DNA of 42,842 bases, from NCBI GenBank assembly GCA_945879015.1, contig CAMCUO010000025.1, positions 1 through 42,842 of the forward strand, written 5' to 3'. Shown in pieces: positions 17,808 through 25,412 of the stretch. The first letter of the stretch is position 1; each line of letters opens with the position of its first letter. The notes beneath the pieces are model-generated. The model saw only the letters and a list, made by a program, of their open reading frames with translations, searched no databases and was not told where the DNA came from. This stretch comes from Chitinophaga pinensis. GTDB lineage: Bacteria; Bacteroidota; Bacteroidia; 2-12-FULL-35-15. A program made the translations under genes and the position numbers.

Positions 17808-17815
17808 CAAAGCTA
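17808..17815 (-). promoter_or_regulatory. -7 promoter element of the lpxR-like gene
   Basis: Reads TAGCTTTG on the minus strand, an exact TAnnTTTG, 19 nt upstream of the start codon at 17788. Confidence 0.5.
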
Positions 17816-17877
17816 AACAGATTTTAATGAGATAAAAATTTAGTTAAATCCTATGACTATAATTCCTAAGAATGGTG

Positions 17878-17885
17878 TAATTTTG
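17878..17885 (+). promoter_or_regulatory. -7 promoter element of the serine hydrolase gene
   Basis: TAATTTTG matches TAnnTTTG, 25 nt upstream of the ATG at 17911. No clear upstream TTG at standard spacing. Confidence 0.4.
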
Positions 17886-17910
17886 AAAATCAATATTAAA
17901 TCAGACTATA

Positions 17911-19080
17911 ATGAAAGTGTTAAAACAAATCGGGAGATGGTTGTTGATTATTTTGGTAATCCTCAACTTGGCCATCCTTATTTCTGGTAGAACCTATATA
18001 TACAAAGCCGTTGGTAACACTTATTTAAAAGGGCGCTCGGGGCCGAGCATTGACGAATACCAAATTTTTGAAAACAGAGAAGTGGCCAACGGAACTCATG
18101 TAGCTTGGTATCATTCAAAACAATACAACAGTAAAAAAATTTCCGCTGAAGCAGAAAAAGAATTTGAAGAAATGCAATCTGTTGCATACGTTATCATCAA
18201 AAACGATTCGATGATTCATGAGCAATACTGGGATGGATATGGGGAAGACTCCTACACAAACTCTTTTTCTATGGCAAAAACGTTTGTTTCGATTTTGGTT
18301 GGAATTGCAATTGATGAAGGGAAAATAAAAAGTATTGATCAACCCGTTGGCGATTTTTTACCAGAATATAAAACGGGCGAAAACGCAAAACTTACAATAA
18401 AACATTTATTGACAATGTCGTCTGGTGTTGATTTTGACGAAAATTATAAAAGCCCTCTTGCATATCCTGCTGCTGCTTATTATGGAAAAGATTTAAAAGA
18501 ATTAACTGATAAGTACTCTGTAAAAGAAGAGCCAGGAAAAGTATTTAAATACTTAAGCGGAAATACCGTTTTGCTTGGTTTTGTTTTAGAAAAAGCTACC
18601 CACAAAAAATTGAGTGATTATGCTTCTGAAAAATTATGGCTTCCACTTGGTACTAAAAACAAAGCCTTTTGGAGTTTAGATGATGAAAACGGAAAAGAAA
18701 AATCATACTGCTGTTTCAACTCAAATGCGCCAGACTTTGCAAGAATAGGTGAAATGTTTTTAGATAGCGGAAAATGGAATGGAATACAAATTGTTTCTTC
18801 AGAGTATGCTGCCAACTCAACCAAACTTGCTGATTTGGTAGGAATCGATGGGAACAAACAACAAAAATATGGGTATGCTTGGTGGATAATTCCAAATTAT
18901 AAAGGACATTATATTTATTATGCACGTGGAATTTTGGGTCAGTACATTCTTTGTGTCCCCGATAAAAAAATGGTCGTTGTGAGATTAGGAAAAAAACGCG
19001 AAAAACAATTGCCAAACGAAGATCATCCGAAAGATGTTTATGTTTATATTGATGCCGCTTTGGAGATGTATGGGGATTAG
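17911..19080 (+). CDS. Membrane-anchored serine hydrolase of the beta-lactamase/PBP-like family
   Basis: 389 residues. A hydrophobic segment at about residues 9-26 without an obvious cleavage site suggests an N-terminal anchor with the catalytic domain in the periplasm. The nucleophile motif SxxK is S120-M-A-K123 in SFSMAKTFVSILVG, and the second motif is the Tyr in FKYLSGNTVLLG (Y214). HLLTMSSGVDFDENY is also typical of this family, which includes 6-aminohexanoate-dimer hydrolases, esterases and D-Ala-D-Ala peptidase relatives. The substrate cannot be deduced; a true antibiotic-inactivating beta-lactamase is unlikely for this subgroup. It appears to be a single-gene unit divergent from the lpxR-like gene. 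Confidence 0.85.
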   Translation: MKVLKQIGRWLLIILVILNLAILISGRTYIYKAVGNTYLKGRSGPSIDEYQIFENREVANGTHVAWYHSKQYNSKKISAEAEKEFEEMQSVAYVIIKNDSMIHEQYWDGYGEDSYTNSFSMAKTFVSILVGIAIDEGKIKSIDQPVGDFLPEYKTGENAKLTIKHLLTMSSGVDFDENYKSPLAYPAAAYYGKDLKELTDKYSVKEEPGKVFKYLSGNTVLLGFVLEKATHKKLSDYASEKLWLPLGTKNKAFWSLDDENGKEKSYCCFNSNAPDFARIGEMFLDSGKWNGIQIVSSEYAANSTKLADLVGIDGNKQQKYGYAWWIIPNYKGHYIYYARGILGQYILCVPDKKMVVVRLGKKREKQLPNEDHPKDVYVYIDAALEMYGD

Positions 19081-19083
19081 TTT

Positions 19084-19112
19084 ATTGGTTCACTAGTTCA
19101 TTGGTTCGTTAG
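19084..19112. repeat. Short direct repeat ATTGGTTC
   Basis: ATTGGTTC occurs at 19084-19091 and 19100-19107 (16-bp period) inside GGTTC/TAGTTC-rich sequence, a simple repeat type frequent between genes in this phylum. Confidence 0.4.
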
Positions 19113-19191
19113 TCGAGCTGTGTGTAAAGTTGTTGTTTTATTTAATAGCAAGCACAGATTCGTAAAATTCGTATTTATTTGTTATCCGTAA

Positions 19192-19596
19192 ATGAAGAAA
19201 GATATTTCCCCGCCACAAGTTGAAAACATTGCTGTTGCGGTTGTTCGAGAAGTAAATGATTTGAATGAATTAGAGTGGAATGTTTATCTGGTCAATTTAA
19301 AAAAGGAAAAAATTGAAGGCGTTTTGGTTTCCTCTCATGGCTATGGAACTATAAACGAAGAACCAGTGAAAACTTCTACTCTTCGTCATTTTTTAGATGA
19401 GCTTGGTCCAAAATCGTTTGTAAAATTTGAACCTATTATGGAAACATTGTTTGGTTTAAACAATGAGTATTGGGTAAGTTTTTTTATCAATAAAGTAATG
19501 TATGACAAGAAGTATATTTTTTTACCCGAAACAATTAAAGAAGAAAATTTTATTCTTATCCCATACATCAATAAAAAAGGTGTGATGATTAAATAG
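19192..19596 (+). CDS. Conserved Bacteroidota hypothetical protein
   Basis: 134 residues, cytosolic. I recognise the general pattern of a small Bacteroidota family: an N-terminal VENIAVAVVRE, a W-N-V-Y-L-V-N segment, VSSHGYGTINEEPVKTSTLRH in the middle, and a YDKKYIF stretch near the C-terminus. Homologues are sometimes labelled phenylalanyl-tRNA synthetase-related, but nothing here resembles a synthetase core and I would not use that name. Predicted as a small alpha/beta or all-beta domain. It stands alone, with a palindromic repeat following its stop codon. Confidence 0.7.
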   Translation: MKKDISPPQVENIAVAVVREVNDLNELEWNVYLVNLKKEKIEGVLVSSHGYGTINEEPVKTSTLRHFLDELGPKSFVKFEPIMETLFGLNNEYWVSFFINKVMYDKKYIFLPETIKEENFILIPYINKKGVMIK

Positions 19597-19615
19597 CTTT
19601 TTATCGCTGACGAAC

Positions 19616-19673
19616 TTTCTCGCCTCCGCTCGAAATGACAGCGTTCATAGTCATTTCGAGCAGAGTCGAGAAA
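19616..19673. repeat. REP-like palindrome, TTTCTCG...CGAGAAA type
   Basis: Two 24-nt arms (19616-19639 and 19650-19673) are inverted copies with three mismatches around a 10-nt loop. The arm sequence contains GCTCGAAATGAC. This is a familiar intergenic repeat class in Bacteroidota. Confidence 0.8.
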
Positions 19674-19696
19674 CATTAAAAATTATAAAGTAAAAT

Positions 19697-20395
19697 ATGT
19701 TAGAAAATATTAAGATTACAAATGTTCTTTTTTTAGATGTTGAAACCGCTCCTCTCGTTTATAAATACAAAGACTTACCCGAAAAAATGAAACCCCTTTG
19801 GGATTCAAAATTTCGCTACCAACAAACAGAAACCCCCGAATCACTTTACAAAAAAGCTGGTGTTTATGCTGAGTTTGCAAAAATAATTTGCATTTCGGTT
19901 GGCTATTTTAATGATGGAACATTTCGAGTAAAATCTTTTTCTGGAAACGATGAAAAAATAATATTGGAAGAATTTTCTGCATTGTTAAACAAACATTTTA
20001 ATCGCAAGGAACATCAACTGTGTGCTCACAATGGTAAAGAATTTGATTTCCCTTTTTTGTGTCGAAGATTTTTAATCAACGGATTAAAATTGCCAAAGAC
20101 ATTAAATATTTCTGGTAAAAAACCTTGGGAAATAAATCATTTGGATACAATGGAATTGTGGAAGTTTGGCGACTATAAAAGTTACACGTCATTAAATTTG
20201 TTAGCAGGTATTTTTAATATTCCAACACCAAAAGATGATATAGATGGTTCAGATGTGGCACGAGTGTATTGGGAAGAAAAAAACTTAAAACGCATTGTTA
20301 CTTATTGTCAAAAAGATGTTTTAACGGTTGCTCAAATTTTGCTGCGCTTTATGGGACATCCTTTGATTGAGCAAAAAAATGTGGTTGTAACATAA
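19697..20395 (+). CDS. 3'-5' exonuclease of the PolB-exonuclease-like family
   Basis: 232 residues with the DnaQ-like exonuclease fold. Motif Exo I is LFLDVETAP (D14, E16), Exo II lies in CAHNGKEFDFPFLCRR with its acidic D, and Exo III is the Y-x-x-x-D of YCQKDVLTV. The domain matches the stand-alone 'predicted 3'-5' exonuclease related to PolB' family common in Bacteroidota; length is normal for it. There is no polymerase domain. It probably acts on single-stranded or damaged DNA in repair, an inference from the fold. It lies between two REP-like palindromes, with no other gene in the unit. Confidence 0.88.
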   Translation: MLENIKITNVLFLDVETAPLVYKYKDLPEKMKPLWDSKFRYQQTETPESLYKKAGVYAEFAKIICISVGYFNDGTFRVKSFSGNDEKIILEEFSALLNKHFNRKEHQLCAHNGKEFDFPFLCRRFLINGLKLPKTLNISGKKPWEINHLDTMELWKFGDYKSYTSLNLLAGIFNIPTPKDDIDGSDVARVYWEEKNLKRIVTYCQKDVLTVAQILLRFMGHPLIEQKNVVVT

Positions 20396-20444
20396 TCGAA
20401 AACCTGCTTTTACCATAATTGTAAACCCGCTACATCATCGCACC

Positions 20445-20529
20445 CGTCATCCCTTGCTACGACACGGGATCTCATAATTGTGAAAACTACTCCTAATGGG
20501 GAGATGCCGTGTCGCGGCAAGGCATGACG
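20445..20529. repeat. REP-like inverted repeat with 29-nt arms
   Basis: Arms 20445-20473 and 20501-20529 are inverted copies with about four mismatches, beginning CGTCAT and ending ATGACG, around a 27-nt centre. The arms are clearly more GC-rich than the surroundings. Confidence 0.8.
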
Positions 20530-20545
20530 TTATTGTTAAAATCAT

Positions 20546-20553
20546 TATCTTTG
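20546..20553 (+). promoter_or_regulatory. -7 promoter element of the lipoprotein gene
   Basis: TATCTTTG matches TAnnTTTG and lies 16 nt before the ATG at 20570, giving a leader of about 10 nt. No TTG at the standard distance. Confidence 0.5.
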
Positions 20554-20569
20554 TTCATAAATCACACAC

Positions 20570-21109
20570 ATGCCTTTCATTAGAAAAAATATAGCACTAG
20601 TTTCAATTATTTTGATTCTTTTTTTTAGTTCTTGTACAAATACCGAGTCCCCATTAAGCAAATACGGCCCCGAATTAGAAGGTGTTATGCGTAGTGATTT
20701 CGGCACTTTTAGAGGATTTAATTTAGGCGAGCAAATGGACACCATTCTAGCAAAAGAAGCTGGATTGGGCGTTGATGCTGATGAAGGATATTTGTATTAC
20801 GAATTTAAACTCAACGACTCCAACTCTTACAATATCTCCTATAGCTTTGATGACAAGGGGCTGAACGAGATTCAATCAGATGTTTATATTAAAAACCCGA
20901 ACAATACTGAAAAGGTATTTAATTCTTTCAAGGCCTATTTTGATGATCATTTTGGAAAAAATGAAACCCACCAAGGTTTTATGGTTTGGACAGTAAAGTC
21001 CGGCAAATATGGCGATGTCCGTATCAATTTAAGTGATGAAAGCTCTGATTTTACAATTCCTGGAAGTCCTGGTAAAATTGCCCTTTGGATTTATCCCGAT
21101 AAGGAATAG
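20570..21109 (+). CDS. Predicted lipoprotein, function unknown
   Basis: 179 residues. The N-terminus is a lipoprotein signal: basic RK, a hydrophobic run, then the lipobox FSSC with the lipidated Cys at about residue 22. The mature part is acidic and soluble-looking with alternating beta strands, for example SYNISYSFDDKGLNEIQSD. I do not recognise a domain. It carries its own promoter and lies 110 bp upstream of the ABC ATPase gene; that gene has a promoter candidate of its own, so they need not be linked. Confidence 0.7.
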   Translation: MPFIRKNIALVSIILILFFSSCTNTESPLSKYGPELEGVMRSDFGTFRGFNLGEQMDTILAKEAGLGVDADEGYLYYEFKLNDSNSYNISYSFDDKGLNEIQSDVYIKNPNNTEKVFNSFKAYFDDHFGKNETHQGFMVWTVKSGKYGDVRINLSDESSDFTIPGSPGKIALWIYPDKE

Positions 21110-21161
21110 TCAAAAGATTCTGGCCATTTATCGTGTATAATGCTCCTCTGCCTTATCGCAC

Positions 21162-21192
21162 TTGCATATTTCCCCAACAAAACGTAATTTTA
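21162..21192 (+). promoter_or_regulatory. Promoter candidate of the ABC ATPase gene
   Basis: TTG at 21162-21164, a 20-nt spacer, then TAATTTTA at 21185-21192 (one mismatch). It places the transcript start near 21197 and so favours the ATG at 21220 over the upstream GTG at 21133. Confidence 0.4.
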
Positions 21193-21219
21193 GCACTCTT
21201 TGAAAAAAGACCCTTGCTT

Positions 21220-23025
21220 ATGGCAAAAGATACGTTATTAGAAGTAAAAAATTTAGTTACAGAATTTCGCACAGAAGAAGAAACAGTTAAGGCTGTAAAT
21301 GATATTTCGTTTACGCTCTCTAAGGGCGAAACTATTGGTATCGTTGGTGAATCTGGGTCTGGAAAATCTGTTACCTCGCTTTCTGTTATGCGTTTAATTC
21401 CAAATCCTCCAGGAAAAATTACTGGTGGACAAATCATTTATCATTCCAAAAGAAAAGGGCCTATTGACATTGTAAAGCTTTCTGAGAAAGAGATGCGCGA
21501 ACTTCGTGGAAACGAAATTGCGATGATTTTTCAAGAGCCCATGACCTCTTTAAATCCAGTTTATACTTGTGGCGATCAAGTTATGGAAGCCATTTTATTG
21601 CATCAAAAGGTAAATAAGAAGCTTGCAAAAGAAATAACAATTGAGCTTTTTAAAGAAGTTCAACTTCCTCGACCTGATGATATTTTTGATAGCTATCCTC
21701 ATCAAATTTCTGGAGGACAAAAGCAACGGGTAATGATTGCAATGGCAATGAGCTGCAAGCCAAACATCTTAATTGCCGATGAACCAACAACTGCACTCGA
21801 TGTTACCGTTCAAGCAACCATACTTGATTTGATGTTAAAGCTTCAACGTGAGCGTGATATGGGAATCATGTTTATCACTCATGATTTGGGTGTTATTGCT
21901 GAGCTTGCTGATAAAGTAGTTGTAATGTATAAAGGGAAAATTGTTGAACAAGGAAGCGTAATGGATATTTTTGCTAATCCTAAACATCCTTATACAAAAG
22001 GACTTTTAGCTTGTCGCCCACCCTTGAACAAACGCTTACATTGGTTGCCAACTGTTGCAGATTTTATGCAAACAAGTGACATGGGGGAAATGATTGAGAG
22101 CAAACAATCTGTTGACGATGTTACAAACAAGCTTATCGTTTCAAAAGGCAATAGAGAAGAAGCACATAAAAAATTATATGCGAAAGAACCTATTCTCCAA
22201 ATTAAAAATTTAAAAACATATTTCCCAATCAAAAAAGGAATTTTTGGAAAGGCGAAAGATTATGTAAAGGCGGTTGATGATGTTTCGTTTGATGTTTACC
22301 CTGGTGAAACACTTGGTTTGGTTGGCGAATCAGGATGCGGAAAAACAACATTAGGAAGAGCTGTTTTGCGTTTAGTAGAACCAACTAGCGGAGATGTAAT
22401 TTTTAACGGAATAAATATTACCACACTGGATTTAAAAAAATTACGCGACTTGAGAAAAGATATTCAAATCATTTTTCAAGATCCATATTCTTCTCTTAAT
22501 CCAAGGATTACCATTGGACAAGCCATCATGGAGCCAATGCAAGTGCATGGTATTTTAGAAAACGACAAAGCAAGAAAAGAACGAGTGATTGAACTGTTGC
22601 ACCGTGTAAACATGAATGAATCACATTTCTATCGCTATCCTCACGAGTTTTCTGGTGGACAACGTCAGCGTATTTGTATAGCAAGGGCTTTAGCTTTAAA
22701 ACCAAAATTTATAATCTGCGATGAATCTGTATCTGCTCTTGACGTTTCAGTTCAAGCTCAAGTTTTGAATTTATTGAACGAATTAAAAAGAGAATTTGAT
22801 TTCACCTATATTTTTATTTCCCACGATTTATCAGTGGTAAAATTCATGAGCGACCGTATGGTGGTAATGAACAAAGGAAAAATTGAAGAGATGGGAGATG
22901 CTGATGAAATCTATAATAACCCAAAAACAGAGTACACTAAAAATTTAATTAACTCTATTCCTAAAGGACAGTTAGAGGATATAAAAGCTTCTATAGATAA
23001 AAAGAACAGTCTACGTGTTCGTTAA
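21220..23025 (+). CDS. Fused two-domain ABC transporter ATPase, Opp/Dpp (DppD-DppF) type
   Basis: 601 residues from the ATG at 21220 (MAKDTLLEVKNLV). Two complete nucleotide-binding domains lie in tandem. The first has Walker A GESGSGKS (43-50), signature ISGGQKQR and Walker B LIADEPTTALD, followed by the C-terminal oligopeptide-type extension HPYTKGLLACRPP. The second has Walker A GESGCGKT (369-376), signature FSGGQRQR and FIICDESVSALD, in which Ser replaces the usual Pro after the catalytic Glu; the Glu itself is kept. In Opp/Dpp importers these domains are usually separate DppD and DppF proteins. No permease or binding-protein gene lies in this window, so the transported substrate is unknown. 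The next gene begins 21 nt downstream. Confidence 0.92.
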   Translation: MAKDTLLEVKNLVTEFRTEEETVKAVNDISFTLSKGETIGIVGESGSGKSVTSLSVMRLIPNPPGKITGGQIIYHSKRKGPIDIVKLSEKEMRELRGNEIAMIFQEPMTSLNPVYTCGDQVMEAILLHQKVNKKLAKEITIELFKEVQLPRPDDIFDSYPHQISGGQKQRVMIAMAMSCKPNILIADEPTTALDVTVQATILDLMLKLQRERDMGIMFITHDLGVIAELADKVVVMYKGKIVEQGSVMDIFANPKHPYTKGLLACRPPLNKRLHWLPTVADFMQTSDMGEMIESKQSVDDVTNKLIVSKGNREEAHKKLYAKEPILQIKNLKTYFPIKKGIFGKAKDYVKAVDDVSFDVYPGETLGLVGESGCGKTTLGRAVLRLVEPTSGDVIFNGINITTLDLKKLRDLRKDIQIIFQDPYSSLNPRITIGQAIMEPMQVHGILENDKARKERVIELLHRVNMNESHFYRYPHEFSGGQRQRICIARALALKPKFIICDESVSALDVSVQAQVLNLLNELKREFDFTYIFISHDLSVVKFMSDRMVVMNKGKIEEMGDADEIYNNPKTEYTKNLINSIPKGQLEDIKASIDKKNSLRVR

Positions 23026-23046
23026 TTTCATAAGCAATTGCTGAAG

Positions 23047-24933
23047 ATGAACATTCAAAAAAAACGATTCGTTGTTTATTTCCTAATAATCATTTTTGCT
23101 TTTTCACTTGCTTTTCTCTTTCTGAGAAAAAATAATCCTGCCACAAACGATGTTGCCTCTAAAACAATTGTAAAACAAGATTCTATTGTTAGCATTACTC
23201 TATTGTCTGAATTTTTTAATCTAGAAAACAACAATGAAAGTTTTGCTTCAACTGAGAAGGCCCTTTCTGGTAAACAAAGTTGCAAACTTTCTTCAGACAT
23301 TGAATTTGGAATTTCTGCAAATAAGCTTTTGAGAGATATTCCAACTTATAATAACTTAAGAAACATTTCTTTAAAATTTAACGCGCTTTTTGGTAAGGAA
23401 AATCCAGACGCATTGTATGTTTTGTCGATAGACGATGCTAAGGGAAAAAATATTTTTTGGGACGGGAAACCCATCGTTTTTTCTAAAACAACCAATTGGT
23501 CCGAATCTACTCTAGTTTTTGCTGTGCCTTCAGAATTTTTAAATGCTGATAATACGATTACTCTCTATCCATGGAACAGAAACAAAAAAATGTTTTATGT
23601 AGACGATATTTTTGTTGAATATATAGGAGCATCGATTTATAGTGACCGTCCGGCAAACCAGTCAGAAAAATCAAATTTGTTTTTAGATTTTGAAACGGAA
23701 GCGGGGTTTTCTAATGCTGATAATATAAAAGAAACATCAGCACATTCCGGCAAGAGAGCATGTGATTTAAGTGGTGGAAAAGAGTATGGTCCTACTTTAA
23801 ATAAAAAACTTCTTGAATTTGGTTCTGCTTACCCTAAAATAATAAGCATGAGCATGTGGGTATATCCGCTAACAGACAATTCCAATGCGGTACTCGTTGC
23901 ATCAGTAATTAATTCGAAAAACGAAACAGTCTTTTGGGAAGGAAAAAGTACAGAGAATGAATTTTTTCAAAAAAACAAATGGACAAAAATTAGCGCGTTA
24001 TTTAAATTGCCAATAGAAAAATTTAATCCCGAAGATGTTTTAGGGGTAAGTGTATGGAATAAAGGAAAAACAGATCTTATAGTTGACGACATAGAAATTG
24101 TCTATGGTGAAAGCGCTCCAAGAAGAGGCGAGGAATCGAAAGTTGACCCAATTTCTATTTATGAAAAACGCTTTGGGCCAGAAACAAACAAGCCTCCATT
24201 CAAAACTATCTGGATGGAAAAACAGGAAACTGGAAAAGAGCTGATTGCTTTTAGGCCCAATGATATTTTTTTAGTTGGAAATTTTGATGCTGACGCTGAC
24301 GGGACTGATGAGTTGCTGTGTGTCGGCAAAAACAAACAAGCCATGTTCGTTTACAATACATCAAAGAAAGTATTCCAAAAAGTTTGGGAAAACATTAGCA
24401 CAAATCACCAACTATGGAATACAGATAACATTTTTATGGTAACTATCAGTAATGGTAAACCGTCTCTTGTTATTCAACAAAAAAACAAACCCCTTGCTGC
24501 CAGATACAGTTTTGATGGAAAAAATTGGCATAAAATAGGCGACCAACAAATAGTTGCCCCTCCTTCAACTTCCGTTCCTATAAATTTATTTTCAGGCCAT
24601 TTTACTTCTAACAAAAATCAAATTCTGAAGTTTGATAGAACATGGCGCTTTGATTTAAAATTAATGGAAGACAACAGCATCCTGGGGAACATTGATTTTA
24701 AAGGATATCCGAATGACTTCAATCCAAAATATTATGAGTTTATTAAACTTGTCCCAGGAAATTTCTTGTCAAAAGATCAAACATCATTGCTTGTTGTAAT
24801 GTGTAATTGTGCAGATGCAGATTTTTCAGGTGAGAATTGTAAGCAAATAGAAGACTTGCCGTTTTTACCGAATAGTGTTCAGCTTTACAAAATTTCACCA
24901 CAGATTACACAGATTATCACAGATAAAAAATAA
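23047..24933 (+). CDS. Membrane-anchored protein with two jelly-roll-like modules and an FG-GAP-type calcium site
   Basis: 628 residues from the ATG at 23047 (a TTG at 23038 is less likely). One hydrophobic segment (about 9-27) is a signal anchor, so the rest is probably periplasmic or exposed. Two related modules of about 140 residues follow (roughly 45-195 and 205-345). Each has an FxLE/FE start, S-G-K, a central [NE]-x-[IV]-F-W-[DE]-G-K (GKNIFWDGK near 133-141) and an end with W-N-x-[NG]-K ... V-D-D-I. They resemble carbohydrate-binding beta-sandwiches and recur at the ends of three membrane proteins downstream. After them, GNFDADADGTDELL (D414 to D421) is an FG-GAP/VCBS-like calcium-binding loop in a propeller-like region. 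The last residues, ISPQITQIITDKK, are encoded by the CACAGATT repeat, so the natural C-terminus has probably been replaced. Confidence 0.75.
   Translation: MNIQKKRFVVYFLIIIFAFSLAFLFLRKNNPATNDVASKTIVKQDSIVSITLLSEFFNLENNNESFASTEKALSGKQSCKLSSDIEFGISANKLLRDIPTYNNLRNISLKFNALFGKENPDALYVLSIDDAKGKNIFWDGKPIVFSKTTNWSESTLVFAVPSEFLNADNTITLYPWNRNKKMFYVDDIFVEYIGASIYSDRPANQSEKSNLFLDFETEAGFSNADNIKETSAHSGKRACDLSGGKEYGPTLNKKLLEFGSAYPKIISMSMWVYPLTDNSNAVLVASVINSKNETVFWEGKSTENEFFQKNKWTKISALFKLPIEKFNPEDVLGVSVWNKGKTDLIVDDIEIVYGESAPRRGEESKVDPISIYEKRFGPETNKPPFKTIWMEKQETGKELIAFRPNDIFLVGNFDADADGTDELLCVGKNKQAMFVYNTSKKVFQKVWENISTNHQLWNTDNIFMVTISNGKPSLVIQQKNKPLAARYSFDGKNWHKIGDQQIVAPPSTSVPINLFSGHFTSNKNQILKFDRTWRFDLKLMEDNSILGNIDFKGYPNDFNPKYYEFIKLVPGNFLSKDQTSLLVVMCNCADADFSGENCKQIEDLPFLPNSVQLYKISPQITQIITDKK
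24893..24930. repeat. CACAGATT-type repeat, left copy
   Basis: Contains TTCACCACAGATTACACAG followed by ATTATCACAGATAAA. It forms the last codons and the stop of the upstream gene and is a direct-repeat relative of 25373-25409. Confidence 0.8.
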
Positions 24934-24942
24934 ATATATATT

Positions 24943-25368
24943 ATGAATATAACTATTGAGTAATACAATATTGTTGAAGATGGAGTGAAGGAATATAAAA
25001 CATTGAATGATATTACATATGGAATTATTGGTTGCGCATTTAAAGTGCATAAGGCACTAGGGCCCGGGTTATTGGAATCCTCTTATGAATCATGTTTGAA
25101 TTATGAATTAACAGAAACGGGCTTCTTTGTAGAAAGACAAAAAGAACTTGGGTTGATTTATAACGAAGTAAAAATGGATTTTGGTTATCGATTAGACTTG
25201 GTTGTAAACAACTCCGTAATAATCAAAATCAAATCTGTGGAGGCGCTTGCGCCTATTCATAAAGCACAAGTTTTAACATATTTAAAATTATCAAAAATAA
25301 AATTAGGATTGCTAATAAACTTTAACACAGTTGATTTAAAAGACGGTATTCAAAGATTAATTGTGTAA
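24943..25368 (+). pseudogene. GxxExxY family protein, probably inactive
   Basis: The family signature is GLLESSYE in a frame starting at GTG 24985 (127 residues), preceded by GCAFKVHKALGPG and followed by ERQKELGLIYNEVKMDFGYRLD. The fold is related to PD-(D/E)XK nucleases. Two defects are visible. First, an in-frame ATG at 24943 is cut off by TAA at 24961-24963, so translation must restart at the GTG. Second, the position of the catalytic Glu is Lys: D71, then VIIK81IK83 where relatives have V-I-V-E-L-K; one G-to-A change (GAA to AAA) explains it. The rest of the frame is intact, so decay is recent or the protein has a non-catalytic role. The natural function of the family is not established. 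Confidence 0.7.
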
Positions 25369-25372
25369 AAAA

Positions 25373-25409
25373 GTTCACCACAGATTACTCAGATAAACAC
25401 AGATAAAAT
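25373..25409. repeat. CACAGATT-type repeat, right copy
   Basis: GTTCACCACAGATTACTCAG followed by ATAAACACAGATAAAAT. Direct-repeat relative of 24893-24930, lying between the GxxExxY stop and the start codon of the next gene. Confidence 0.8.
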
Positions 25410-25412
25410 TAA

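Noticed and set aside
17911..19080. Calling the serine hydrolase an antibiotic-resistance beta-lactamase
   Set aside because: The motifs fit the wider esterase/6-aminohexanoate-dimer hydrolase group, and nothing in the sequence shows activity on antibiotics.
21133..21219. GTG start adding 29 residues to the ABC ATPase
   Set aside because: The extra residues are unlike the family and lie over the promoter candidate at 21162-21192.
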